From positions 1 to 64,000 of the forward strand of contig NZ_NGJW01000006.1 in the NCBI RefSeq assembly GCF_003987555.1: 64,000 bases of DNA, given 5' to 3'. Below the pieces are notes generated by a model, which saw only the letters and a list, made by a program, of their open reading frames with translations, did not search any database and was not told the DNA's origin. Shown here piece by piece: positions 33,282 through 41,478 of the stretch. How positions within the stretch are numbered: the first letter of the stretch is position 1; every line of letters starts with the position of its first letter. Source of the DNA: Vagococcus lutrae (lineage in GTDB: Bacteria > Bacillota > Bacilli > Lactobacillales > Vagococcaceae). The position numbers and the translations under genes were made by a program.

Positions 33282-34040
33282 ATGCAACGTTATTTTATGA
33301 AAGAAAAAGATTTTGAAAGTGCAGATGCTTTGATAAGAGTACCGGATGAGCATTATCACCATATGGTAATTGTCATGCGAATGAAAATCGGTGATGAGTG
33401 TTATTTTGTTTATAGTGAAGGGCAAACGTGGCGTGTGAAAGTCAGAGAGGTCACGCCAGAATGTGTGCTTGTTTCAAAAGAGGAGTTTATTACAAAAAGC
33501 AGCGAAATGCCCGTAGATGTGACGCTTTTTTGTGGGTTTCCTAAAGGGGATAAACTAGAGTGGATAACGCAGAAAGCAACGGAGCTAGGTGCGTTTGAAA
33601 TTATTGGGTTTCCTGCTAAAACCTCTGTTGTGAAATGGAATGATAAAAAACGTTTGGCTAAAGAACAACGTTTAACAAAAATTGCGACAGAAGCAGCTGA
33701 ACAATCGCATCGTCAACGCGTTCCTTCGATTACATTGTTATCTGATACTAAGGAATTAATACAACGTGTAGCAGAGTATGATGTTGTGTTAGTAGCCTAT
33801 GAAGAATCAGCCAAACAAGGAGAAATGACACAACTAAGCCGCACGTTAAATCAGTTAGAAGTAGGCATGCGTGTAGCGTGTGTATTTGGTCCAGAAGGCG
33901 GATTAACACCACAAGAAGTACAACAGCTTACGGAAACCGGGGCGCTTGCTTGTGGGTTGGGACCACGTATTCTAAGGACGGAGACAGCTCCTTTATACTT
34001 ATTAAGTGCTATTAGTTATCAACTTGAAATGCAAGGTTAA
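33282..34040 (+). CDS. rsmE: 16S rRNA (uracil-1498-N3)-methyltransferase
   Basis: A 252-residue SPOUT-fold methyltransferase. The N-terminal PUA-like domain is followed by the SAM knot motifs VFGPEGGLTPQEV and LGPRILRTETAPL. It modifies U1498 of 16S rRNA in the assembled small subunit. It follows prmA closely, and a terminator comes after. Confidence 0.94.
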   Translation: MQRYFMKEKDFESADALIRVPDEHYHHMVIVMRMKIGDECYFVYSEGQTWRVKVREVTPECVLVSKEEFITKSSEMPVDVTLFCGFPKGDKLEWITQKATELGAFEIIGFPAKTSVVKWNDKKRLAKEQRLTKIATEAAEQSHRQRVPSITLLSDTKELIQRVAEYDVVLVAYEESAKQGEMTQLSRTLNQLEVGMRVACVFGPEGGLTPQEVQQLTETGALACGLGPRILRTETAPLYLLSAISYQLEMQG

Positions 34041-34056
34041 TTAAAAAATCTTATGC

Positions 34057-34090
34057 AAGAATCAATCTTAAAAGGGTTGATTCTTTTTTT
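34057..34090 (+). terminator. Terminator after rsmE
   Basis: AAGAATCAA pairs with TTGATTCTT, followed by T residues. Confidence 0.85.
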
Positions 34091-34103
34091 GAGCAAAAAA
34101 ATT

Positions 34104-34148
34104 CACTTATCTACTGATAAGTGATAATATGTTTATCAGATGATAAGT
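34104..34148 (+). promoter_or_regulatory. Promoter and twin palindromic operators of the ABC/TetR operon
   Basis: CACTTATC (34104-34111) and GATAAGTG (34116-34123) form a perfect inverted repeat directly before the -10 box GATAAT (34123-34128). TTATCA and TGATAA (34133-34146) with the following AGTG form a related second site over the transcription start. The sites flank the -10 and are well placed for the TetR-type repressor encoded at the end of this operon. Confidence 0.65.
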
Positions 34149-34163
34149 GAAAGGATGTTGAAA

Positions 34164-35246
34164 ATGTTTTTAGCCTATAATGAAGTGAAACACTCTAAAG
34201 GAAAGTTCTTTTTAATTGTATTTATAATGTTACTCATTGCTTGGTTAGTTTTTATTTTATCGGGATTAGCTAATGGTTTAAGTGAAGGAAATCGCCGTGC
34301 GATTGATCAGTGGGAAATTGATGGGATTGTTTTAGCGGAGGATTCGAATAAGAGCTTAACCGCATCAGTGTTGCCGACATCAGTAGTGGATGATGTAGAT
34401 GCCAAAACAAAAGAACCTATTGGTTATGCTTTTTTTGCTGCTGAAAAAGCTGGAATCAAACAAGAAGAACGCGACAATGTAGCTGTCTTTGGTTTAGAAG
34501 AAAAAAGTTCTTTTTTACCAAAATTGACGAAAGGTGACTATCCAAAAACAGATGGTGAAGTCATCATGTCAGAGGAAATGGCAAACTTAGGCTATAAAGT
34601 TGGCGATAAGATTATTTTAGGTAGTAATGAAGAGGAACAAACGATTGTAGGAGCTTTTGGTTCAAGTACTTATAATATTGCACCTGTTTTATACACGACC
34701 ATTCCAAATTGGTCGGCATTAAAATATGGAAAAGATGCGACAGAGAAAATGGAGGATCAGCAAGTCAGTGGGGTTTTATATCGAAAACCTGCCAAAAAAG
34801 TCATTGATAAAGATAAGTATGAAAGCTTACCAACAGAAACATTTATTAGCAACATTCCCGGATATACCGAGCAAAATTTAACATTAGACGGGATGATTTA
34901 CTTCTTACTAGTGATTGCCGCATTTGTAATTGGTGTCTTTATTTACGTGATGACATTACAAAAGCTGAACATGTTTGGTATTTTGAAAGTTCAAGGAGTT
35001 CCAAATGGCTTCTTAGCTCGTTCTGTTCTTTTACAAACTTTTTTACTTGCGGTACTAGGAGTTGCATTAGGCTCACTCATTACGTATATAACGACGTTGT
35101 TCTTGCCAGAAAGTATGCCGTTTGCAGCGGATATTAAAGAAATGGCAATTTACGCGGTAGGCTTGATTATTGTAGCTGTGATTGGAGGAGCTTTTTCGAT
35201 ACGTACAGTAGCAAAAGCAAATCCTTTAGATGCGATTGGAGGATAA
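34164..35246 (+). CDS. FtsX-like ABC transporter permease
   Basis: About 360 residues. One N-terminal helix, a large extracytoplasmic domain and three C-terminal helices with the PF02687 FtsX-type core give the MacB/LolC-like layout. Together with the next gene it probably forms an efflux or mechanotransmission ABC system for lipophilic compounds or peptides. The ATG at 34164 behind AAAGGA is preferred to 34140, which lies in the operator. It is 3 bp before the ATPase gene. Confidence 0.82.
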   Translation: MFLAYNEVKHSKGKFFLIVFIMLLIAWLVFILSGLANGLSEGNRRAIDQWEIDGIVLAEDSNKSLTASVLPTSVVDDVDAKTKEPIGYAFFAAEKAGIKQEERDNVAVFGLEEKSSFLPKLTKGDYPKTDGEVIMSEEMANLGYKVGDKIILGSNEEEQTIVGAFGSSTYNIAPVLYTTIPNWSALKYGKDATEKMEDQQVSGVLYRKPAKKVIDKDKYESLPTETFISNIPGYTEQNLTLDGMIYFLLVIAAFVIGVFIYVMTLQKLNMFGILKVQGVPNGFLARSVLLQTFLLAVLGVALGSLITYITTLFLPESMPFAADIKEMAIYAVGLIIVAVIGGAFSIRTVAKANPLDAIGG

Positions 35247-35249
35247 AAA

Positions 35250-35942
35250 ATGACAGAAGTATTAGCTTTAAAAAATGTTAGTAAAGAGTTCGGGCAAGGT
35301 CATACGAAGGTAAAGGCCTTAGATGATATAAATATTACTGTTAATCGAGGCGAATTGGTAGGGGTGATTGGACCGTCAGGCTCAGGTAAAAGCACCTTTT
35401 TAACGGTTATGGCGGGTTTACAAGACCCTACTGAAGGGACTGTTTTAGTTGACGGAAAAGACATTTCTAAGTTGAGTAAAAAGGAACGTGTGGCAATGCG
35501 CTTTGACAAAATTGGTTTTATTTTACAAAGTTCCAATTTAGTCCCCTTTTTAACTGTTGCTCAACAATTTCAATTAATTGAAAAAGTCGATGCTCAAAAA
35601 AAAGATGAGGAGTACAAGCAAACGTTGTTATCAAAATTAGATATTGAAGATTTGAAAAATCAATATCCTAATGACTTATCTGGAGGAGAACGTCAACGAG
35701 TTGCGATTGCGACGGCGCTCTACCACCAACCAGATATTATCTTGGCAGACGAACCCACTGCTAGTTTGGATACAGACCGTGCGTATGAAGTGGTCGAACT
35801 ACTAGCTCGTCAAGCGGAAAAACAAGAAAAAGGAATCTTGATGGTGACACATGATGAAAGGTTATTATCTTACTGTCATCGTGTTTTCCTTATCGAAGAT
35901 GGTGCGTTAACAGAGGAAACAGATAAAAGAAAAACGCGTTAA
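35250..35942 (+). CDS. ABC transporter ATP-binding protein, LolD/MacB-like
   Basis: A 230-residue ATPase. Walker A is GPSGSGKST, the signature is LSGGERQRVAIATAL, Walker B is IILADEPTASLD and the switch His is in MVTHD. The family partners FtsX-type permeases such as the one upstream. It lacks a substrate-binding partner, which suggests export. Confidence 0.88.
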   Translation: MTEVLALKNVSKEFGQGHTKVKALDDINITVNRGELVGVIGPSGSGKSTFLTVMAGLQDPTEGTVLVDGKDISKLSKKERVAMRFDKIGFILQSSNLVPFLTVAQQFQLIEKVDAQKKDEEYKQTLLSKLDIEDLKNQYPNDLSGGERQRVAIATALYHQPDIILADEPTASLDTDRAYEVVELLARQAEKQEKGILMVTHDERLLSYCHRVFLIEDGALTEETDKRKTR

Positions 35943-36000
35943 AACCTGACGTAAATATGATATACTAACAGATAAGATAGTGTTTAAAGAAGGTGTGAAA

Positions 36001-36594
36001 ATGAATTTAACGCCAAGGCAGGTTGCAGCGAAGAAAACCAAACAGTGTATTATCAAGACAGCGACGGATTTATTTATGACAAATGGTTATAAGCAAACGT
36101 CTACGCGAGAGATTGCAAATCGTTGCGGGATTACGCAACCTAATTTGTATCATCATTTTGCTAATAAACAGGTCATTTATTTAGCAGTCATTGAAAGTTT
36201 AACTGATCAAGTGAAAATAGGAATGCACGATATTTTGCAGCAACAAACGTCTGTTAAAAGTCGTTTAGTAGAGATGGTCGTCTTTTTAATTGAGGAACAT
36301 CCTACTAATTTGTTTGGCATGTTGGATGATATGTCAAAAGAGGTAGATGAACAGTATCATTATCAACTTTATCAGTTATTTCAAACAACGTATCAAGAGC
36401 CATTTCGTAAGCTGTTAAGTGAATCAGATTGGGAACAACCGGCAGATATCACATTGAATGAAGCAGTCACGTTTATTTTGTATAATGTGAGTGCTTTGAT
36501 GAGTATCGACCGACGTTATCATACAGAATCGACACGGGAACAAGTGGAAAAAATGGTAAATATGATGTTATTTGGCATTGTGAAGAAAAAATAA
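36001..36594 (+). CDS. TetR family transcriptional repressor
   Basis: A 197-residue regulator. The N-terminal helix-turn-helix reads TSTREIANRCGITQPNLYHHFANKQ. The C-terminal ligand domain is unspecific. It closes the ABC operon, whose promoter holds two matching palindromes, so autoregulation with induction by the exported compound is likely. ATG 36001 behind AGAAGG is preferred over an upstream start at 35980. Confidence 0.88.
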   Translation: MNLTPRQVAAKKTKQCIIKTATDLFMTNGYKQTSTREIANRCGITQPNLYHHFANKQVIYLAVIESLTDQVKIGMHDILQQQTSVKSRLVEMVVFLIEEHPTNLFGMLDDMSKEVDEQYHYQLYQLFQTTYQEPFRKLLSESDWEQPADITLNEAVTFILYNVSALMSIDRRYHTESTREQVEKMVNMMLFGIVKKK

Positions 36595-36628
36595 AAGACG
36601 TGCACGTTTTAGCGTGTACGTCTTTTTT
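36593..36628. terminator. Bidirectional terminator after the TetR gene
   Basis: AAAAGACGT plus CACG pairs with CGTG plus ACGTCTTTT, with one internal mismatch and a T run. It also serves the small convergent gene at 36660. Confidence 0.85.
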
Positions 36629-36659
36629 GAAACTTAGCGCCCGGCTAAGGTCTGAATCG

Positions 36660-36812
36660 TCAGCCGGGGGAGCCTTGAGGTTTTTTAGAGCTGTTATAAA
36701 ACATCGTTCCTAGACCGATAGCAAAACCAATGCCGACCGCCCAGCTTTCCATAGCAGCACCAAAAATAATCCCCAAAGCAATGCCGGCGCCTATATTTAG
36801 CCATTTTCTCAT
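36660..36812 (-). CDS. 50-residue glycine-rich small membrane protein
   Basis: This short gene has a clean start at 36812 with GAGGAAGGTG about eight bases upstream and a stop at 36660. The product begins MRKWLNIGAGIALGIIFGAA and contains two hydrophobic segments rich in small residues, with Gly spaced as in glycine-zipper membrane peptides, then a basic SSKKPQG tail. It probably inserts in the membrane. Its function is unknown. The stop codon lies in a GC-rich hairpin (CCGGCT/AGCCGG) ahead of the terminator. It could belong to a family of small housekeeping membrane proteins or be a bacteriocin-like peptide. The former is likelier, as no immunity or export genes are nearby. Confidence 0.65.
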   Translation of the reverse strand: MRKWLNIGAGIALGIIFGAAMESWAVGIGFAIGLGTMFYNSSKKPQGSPG

Positions 36813-36924
36813 GAATAAGCACCTTCCTCTATCTTGATAGTATTAGATTATCATAAGGATTTTATTTATGCATTGAACATGCTTACATTGGATTTATGGA
36901 TGAAAACACCTTGAAAGCCTATCG

Positions 36925-36953
36925 TTGTCAAACGTCTAGATTATCGGTATAAT
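36925..36953 (+). promoter_or_regulatory. Promoter of rel
   Basis: TTGTCA (36925-36930), a 17-bp spacer and perfect TATAAT (36948-36953). Confidence 0.8.
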
Positions 36954-36974
36954 AGAAACAATAAATTCAGAAGG

Positions 36975-37000
36975 AAAGCACCGATTTGTCGTGCTTTTTT
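36975..37000 (+). terminator. Leader terminator between the rel promoter and rel
   Basis: AAAGCAC, a 9-base loop, GTGCTTT and further T residues, followed by the rel ribosome site GGAGGAG. It lies inside the transcript from the promoter at 36925, about 15 bases after the expected start. It has no upstream gene to serve, so it looks like an attenuator on rel. Confidence 0.65.
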
Positions 37001-37021
37001 CTATCATGGAGGAGTGATAAC

Positions 37022-39238
37022 ATGCCTAAAGAAGAAGTGCTATCAGCAGAAGACGTGATTCGTTTAGTATCAGGATATATGGGAGAAGAGCATGTTGCCT
37101 TCGTGAGACGGGCATGTGCCTTTGCCGAAAAAGCACATGAAGGACAAGTACGCAAATCTGGTGAGATTTATTTTATGCATCCGATTCAAGTTGCAGGGAT
37201 TTTAGCAGAATTGAGAATGGATCCTTATACCGTAGCAACAGGCTTTTTACATGATGTCGTAGAAGACACACCGGTAACAAAGGAAGATATTGCAGCTGAA
37301 TTTGGTGAAACGGTTGCAATGTTAGTAGATGGTGTTACGAAGCTTGGGAAAATCAAATATAAATCACATGAAGAACAATTAGCGGAAAATCATCGTAAAA
37401 TGCTTTTAGCTATGGCGCAAGACTTACGAGTGATTATGGTGAAATTAGCAGACCGCTTGCATAATATGCGCACGCTCAAGCATTTGCGCGCAGATAAACA
37501 AAGACGAATAGCTAAAGAAACATTGGAAATATATGCGCCTTTAGCACATCGTTTGGGGATTAGTCGGATAAAATGGGAGCTAGAAGATACCGCTCTCCGT
37601 TATTTAAATCCACAACAGTATTATCGCATTGTCCATTTAATGAACTCAAAGCGCGATGAACGAGAAGCCTATATTGATCGCACAGTGGAAGATATTCGTG
37701 TGGCGACGGAAGAGTTAGATATTTATGCTCAGATATATGGGCGTCCTAAACATATTTACTCTATTTATCGTAAAATGAAAGATCAGAAAAAAGAGTTTGA
37801 AGAGATTTATGATTTATTAGCCATTCGTGTTTTGGTTGATACCATTAAAGATTGTTACGCGGTATTGGGTGCGATTCATACTAAGTGGAAACCGATGCCC
37901 GGCCGTTTTAAAGACTACATTGCAATGCCTAAGACGAACATGTATCAGTCGCTTCATACGACTGTTATTGGCCCTAATGGCAATCCTGTGGAAGTTCAAA
38001 TTAGAACGCACGAAATGCACGAGGTAGCTGAGTTCGGGGTGGCGGCACATTGGGCGTATAAAGAAGGGAAAACCGATGGCGTTGCAGAAACAGAAGAGTC
38101 TCGTCAGTTAAGCTGGTTTCATGACATTATTGAGTTGCAAGATGAAAGTCACGATGCATCCGACTTTATGGAAAGTGTGAAAGGCGATATTTTTAGTGAC
38201 AAAGTCTATGTGTTTACGCCTAAAGGAGATGTGACAGAGTTACCGAAAGGTTCAGGCCCGTTAGATTTTGCTTATAACATTCATACAGAAATTGGGAATA
38301 AGACAACCGGCGCTAAAATTAATGGCAAAATGGTGCCGTTAGATTATAAATTGAAGAATGGCGATATCATTGAAGTGCTGACATCGGCTAATTCATTCGG
38401 TCCAAGTCGAGATTGGCTGCAACTTGTCGCAACGTCGCGTGCTCGAAATAAAATCAGACGTTTCTTCAAAGATCAAGACCGCGAGCTAAACATCGCAAAA
38501 GGTAAAGAGAGTCTGGAAAAACAACTTATTGCGATGGATTTTTCACCAAAAGAAATTATGAGTAAGGCGCGGATGACAGAGTTTTTATCAAAACAAAACT
38601 ATCATAATGAAGAAGATCTCTATGCAGTCATTGGAAATGGCGAGATTACAGCGCAAACGATAGCGAATCGTTTAACAGAATCTGAGCGACGAGAGCGCGA
38701 AAAAATACGCAAACAGCAAGAAGCAGATGAATTGTTACAACAACCGATGAAAAAGGATTCAGAAAAGATTAAAGTACGCCATGAGGGTGGCATCGTCATC
38801 CAAGGAGTGGAGAACTTATTAATTCGCATTAGTCGATGTTGTAATCCTGTGCCGGGCGATGATATTGTCGGCTATATTACTAAAGGACGTGGCGTTTCGA
38901 TTCATCGTCAAGACTGTCCAAATATTGTAAACAATGATGAAGCGTCTCAACGGTTAATCGAGGTAGAGTGGGAAGACACAGCTGCAAGTAGCGATCAAGA
39001 GTACAATGCCGATTTAGAAATCTATGGCTATAATCGTAGCGGTTTACTTAATGACGTCTTACTCGTTGTGAATGGGATGACAAAAAATCTTATCAGTGTG
39101 GAAGCACGTCCCGGTCGTAATAAGACGGCAACCATTCATTTAACGTTATCGATTCAAAATCTATCGCACTTGAAACAAATTGTCGATAAAATTAAAACAA
39201 TACCAGATGTTTATAGTGTTCGTCGAACAAATGGCTAG
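37022..39238 (+). CDS. rel: Bifunctional (p)ppGpp synthetase/hydrolase Rel
   Basis: 738 residues, normal for Firmicutes Rel. The order is HD hydrolase domain (HPIQVAGILAELRMDP, FLHDVVED), synthetase domain (FKDYIAMPKTNMYQSLHTTV), TGS domain (VYVFTPKGDVTELPKGSG), a zinc-finger/helical region with RCCNPVPGDDIVG, and a C-terminal ACT domain. Ribosome-bound Rel makes (p)ppGpp on amino-acid starvation and degrades it otherwise. ATG 37022 behind GGAGGAG is preferred over an upstream start inside the leader terminator. dtd follows by 17 bp. Confidence 0.96.
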   Translation: MPKEEVLSAEDVIRLVSGYMGEEHVAFVRRACAFAEKAHEGQVRKSGEIYFMHPIQVAGILAELRMDPYTVATGFLHDVVEDTPVTKEDIAAEFGETVAMLVDGVTKLGKIKYKSHEEQLAENHRKMLLAMAQDLRVIMVKLADRLHNMRTLKHLRADKQRRIAKETLEIYAPLAHRLGISRIKWELEDTALRYLNPQQYYRIVHLMNSKRDEREAYIDRTVEDIRVATEELDIYAQIYGRPKHIYSIYRKMKDQKKEFEEIYDLLAIRVLVDTIKDCYAVLGAIHTKWKPMPGRFKDYIAMPKTNMYQSLHTTVIGPNGNPVEVQIRTHEMHEVAEFGVAAHWAYKEGKTDGVAETEESRQLSWFHDIIELQDESHDASDFMESVKGDIFSDKVYVFTPKGDVTELPKGSGPLDFAYNIHTEIGNKTTGAKINGKMVPLDYKLKNGDIIEVLTSANSFGPSRDWLQLVATSRARNKIRRFFKDQDRELNIAKGKESLEKQLIAMDFSPKEIMSKARMTEFLSKQNYHNEEDLYAVIGNGEITAQTIANRLTESERREREKIRKQQEADELLQQPMKKDSEKIKVRHEGGIVIQGVENLLIRISRCCNPVPGDDIVGYITKGRGVSIHRQDCPNIVNNDEASQRLIEVEWEDTAASSDQEYNADLEIYGYNRSGLLNDVLLVVNGMTKNLISVEARPGRNKTATIHLTLSIQNLSHLKQIVDKIKTIPDVYSVRRTNG

Positions 39239-39255
39239 AAAGGGGTTAGTGGATT

Positions 39256-39702
39256 TTGCGAATTGTATTACAACGGGTAACGTCAGCGAAAGTAACCGTT
39301 GATGAGGACGTAGTAGGGAAAATTAACCAAGGATTTCTACTCCTTGTAGGTGTTAAAAAAGGCGATACAAAAGCAGAAGCTGATTATTTGGCAAAAAAAG
39401 TAGCTAATATGCGTCTTTTTGAAGATGAAGCAGGTAAAATGAATTTAGCATTAGCAGCTGTTGAAGGAGAGATTCTTTCTATATCGCAGTTTACATTACT
39501 AGCGAATACAAAGAAAGGAAATCGTCCAAGCTTTGTGGAAGCGGAAGACCCAACAGATGCGAATCGTCTATATGAATACTTTAATGAACAACTTAGAGCA
39601 TATGGCTTGAAAGTTGAAACGGGCCTTTTTGGTGCCGATATGGCAGTTGAAAGTGTTAATGATGGTCCTGTGACGATTATATTAGATACAGATAATAAAT
39701 AA
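39256..39702 (+). CDS. dtd: D-aminoacyl-tRNA deacylase
   Basis: A 148-residue enzyme that removes D-amino acids (and Gly mischarged on tRNA-Ala) from tRNA. The signature [17 protein letters not shown] and the C-terminal NDGPVTI (cis Gly-Pro motif) are clear. It begins with TTG (39256) behind AAAGGGG. Its placement after rel is common in Firmicutes. Confidence 0.95.
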   Translation: MRIVLQRVTSAKVTVDEDVVGKINQGFLLLVGVKKGDTKAEADYLAKKVANMRLFEDEAGKMNLALAAVEGEILSISQFTLLANTKKGNRPSFVEAEDPTDANRLYEYFNEQLRAYGLKVETGLFGADMAVESVNDGPVTIILDTDNK

Positions 39703-39767
39703 AAAGAAGCCTTTATCAAGAAGCTCAGATGTTTGAGCTTCTTGATAATTAAAGGCTTCTTTTTTAT
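39700..39767. terminator. Long bidirectional terminator between dtd and the amidase
   Basis: AAAAAGAAGCCTTT pairs with AAAGGCTTCTTTTT, with an inner ATCAAGAAGCTCA/TGAGCTTCTTGAT stem. It overlaps the stop codon of the convergent amidase gene. Confidence 0.9.
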
Positions 39768-41044
39768 TTGAAGTACTCGAGTAAAGCATTTTGAACGGCT
39801 TTCGCAACAAGTTCTTGGTATTTTTTGGTTTTAAATTGAGCTAAGTCATTATCGTTATTCATATAACCTAATTCTAACAATAGTGCAGGTTGATTATTTT
39901 CACGTAATACTTGATAATCGCCAAATTCAACACCGCGACTGATGAGCGGTAAGTTTTTAGCGAGTTCATTTTCAACGGCATTCGCTAATGGTAGATTTTT
40001 TTCATCATAGTAGTAAGTTGTCGTGCCGCTTGCTTCGTTACTATCTTCGGTAGAATCGTAGTGGAAACTAATAAAGACGTCAGCATTTGCGCGATTGCTT
40101 TTTTCAGCGATTTCAGACAGTCCTAATAGTTCATCACCTTGATGAGTTAAGATGACATTGGCACCTAAGTCAAGTAGGGCCTTTTGTACGTATTTGGCTG
40201 TTGCAAGTGTGACATTTTTTTCGAAGATTTTTCCATCATTACTTTGTGCTCCAACGTCAGTCCCCCCATGACCAGGGTCTAAAACAATAGTGGTTTCGGC
40301 AATGGAAGAGTTGACTGAATCTTGTTTTTTGCTAGGTTTAGCTGTCGCTACTACCCAGTTAGCAACATATCCTGTTTGATTATTTTTCGTTTCCACTTGG
40401 TACCAATCATCTTCAATTGCCAACACTTTTAATGTTTCGCCGCGGTCAACAGTGCCAATAATATCACTTTCTATGGAAGGAGATTGTCGCAGTTTTGTTT
40501 CATTTTGTCGAGCATATAATTGTTTGATTTTTTCAGTTGCTGGTTCTTTATTAGAATTCGTCGCTAGCGTGATTAAATCAGAAAAAACCCAACCTTTTTT
40601 ATCGCCAACGGTTACTTGTGACCAGCCATTTTGTTCCATTGTAATCGTTACTTCGGTCTTTTTCTTTAATTGAGCAATTTCTTTACTTTCTTGATCAGGA
40701 AATTCTCGTAATTTAGTTTTGTTAGTGTTAATAAATGCTGGAATATTTGTAGCAGGTGTCGCATCTTCTTTCTCAACGAGCCAACTCGCTACCCAACCAG
40801 ATTTTCCTTTTTCTGTTTTAACATGTAGCCATTCACTGTCTTCTTCAAGAACTCTTAGTTTTTGTCCTTTTTTTACTTGTGCCGCAATATCGTACTCAAC
40901 ACCCGGACCTGTTCTGACGTTCATAGCGGTAGCCACGACGGTTACAGATTTACTCAGGCTAAGGGTGGCATATATTATACCGATTATTATAATTAAAGCG
41001 AGATGGAGTCCCCACCATTTTTTGATTGTTTGCTTTTTTGTCAT
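39764..41044 (-). CDS. N-acetylmuramoyl-L-alanine amidase with three SH3b domains
   Basis: About 426 residues. An N-terminal membrane anchor or signal (residues about 15-33) is followed by three bacterial SH3 repeats (each with NVRTGPGVEYD- or TKLREFPDQES-like starts and a GWVAS/GWVFS end) and a C-terminal zinc Amidase_3 domain (LDPGHGGTDVGA, ISFHYDS, LELGYMNN). It cleaves the amide bond between MurNAc and L-Ala outside the cell, the SH3b domains binding the wall. This order matches the LytC/CwlM-like SH3b amidases of enterococci. An extended -10 (TGGTATAAT, minus strand) lies near 41090. Confidence 0.9.
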   Translation of the reverse strand: MTKKQTIKKWWGLHLALIIIIGIIYATLSLSKSVTVVATAMNVRTGPGVEYDIAAQVKKGQKLRVLEEDSEWLHVKTEKGKSGWVASWLVEKEDATPATNIPAFINTNKTKLREFPDQESKEIAQLKKKTEVTITMEQNGWSQVTVGDKKGWVFSDLITLATNSNKEPATEKIKQLYARQNETKLRQSPSIESDIIGTVDRGETLKVLAIEDDWYQVETKNNQTGYVANWVVATAKPSKKQDSVNSSIAETTIVLDPGHGGTDVGAQSNDGKIFEKNVTLATAKYVQKALLDLGANVILTHQGDELLGLSEIAEKSNRANADVFISFHYDSTEDSNEASGTTTYYYDEKNLPLANAVENELAKNLPLISRGVEFGDYQVLRENNQPALLLELGYMNNDNDLAQFKTKKYQELVAKAVQNALLEYFK

Positions 41045-41179
41045 TTCGCTTTCACCCATATTACTATCTTTTAATTTTTATGATTTTGTCTATTATACCA
41101 AAAAAGGAGTAGAATATATAGCTTATAATGGTAATCATTCTTATTTTACTCTAAATCCAGATGAGAAAGTCTTGACAAA

Positions 41180-41210
41180 TTGCTTTATGTCTAGTAGTTT
41201 AGAATATAAT
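41180..41210 (+). promoter_or_regulatory. Promoter of the hisS-aspS T-box leader
   Basis: A perfect TATAAT lies at 41205-41210, with TTGCTT 19 bp upstream. A better-looking TTGACA at 41172 is too far away (27 bp). Transcription should start near 41217. Confidence 0.6.
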
Positions 41211-41216
41211 ATTAAA

Positions 41217-41417
41217 AATCGATGATAGAAAGAGTAACCCTGCGAAAAGGACTCAGAAACAGGTACCTTGGCTGAAAGTGCCTGACTTTAGCAGAAGTGA
41301 AAGACATTCTGGAGATGAGTAGTGAAAAGCTATTCCGCTTACGAGGCGTTAGTCGGTTGAGTGGAAAGAAAATAGAATTTCTTTCAATTATAGGTGGTAC
41401 CACGTATCGAATTATAC
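41217..41417 (+). ncRNA. T-box leader of hisS-aspS (His/Asp)
   Basis: The leader holds the T-box sequence AGGTGGTACCACG (41392-41404), a stem I region with AGAAAGAGTA at its base and AGTGAA-type conserved blocks, and a terminator after it. The bases AAAGACATTC at 41301-41310, in the expected specifier region, contain GAC (Asp) and CAU (His) overlapping by one base, the two amino acids whose synthetases follow. Uncharged tRNA binding should favour the antiterminator. The specifier placement is my reading, not a model fit. Confidence 0.88.
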
Positions 41418-41446
41418 GTCCTTGTGTAAAAACAAGGACTTTTTTT
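41418..41446 (+). terminator. T-box-controlled terminator before hisS
   Basis: GTCCTTGT pairs with ACAAGGAC around a 6-base loop, followed by seven T residues. Confidence 0.9.
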
Positions 41447-41478
41447 GTGCTTTTAAAGATGAAGGAGGAACTTTTATT

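Noticed and set aside
36601-36682. GC-rich hairpin near the small membrane protein as an attachment site or terminator
   Set aside because: CCGGCT/AGCCGG overlaps the stop codon and has no U run. The real terminator lies just beyond, and no integrase or repeated partner sequence is present.
39384-39719. 111-codon minus-strand frame over dtd
   Set aside because: Antisense to a clearly coding dtd gene and overlapping its terminator, with no start signals.
41125-41143. Second Fur-like sequence upstream of the amidase gene
   Set aside because: Only about 15 of 19 bases match, one arm is poor, and it lies some distance from the predicted amidase -10 box. It may be chance in A+T-rich DNA.
41172-41177. 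Perfect TTGACA upstream of the hisS leader
   Set aside because: The nearest TATAAT is 27 bp away, too far for a normal sigma-A promoter. TTGCTT at 41180 fits better.
40719-41225. 168-codon plus-strand frame
   Set aside because: It is antisense to the SH3b amidase and runs into the hisS promoter. The composition is a mirror of the amidase gene and there is no ribosome site.
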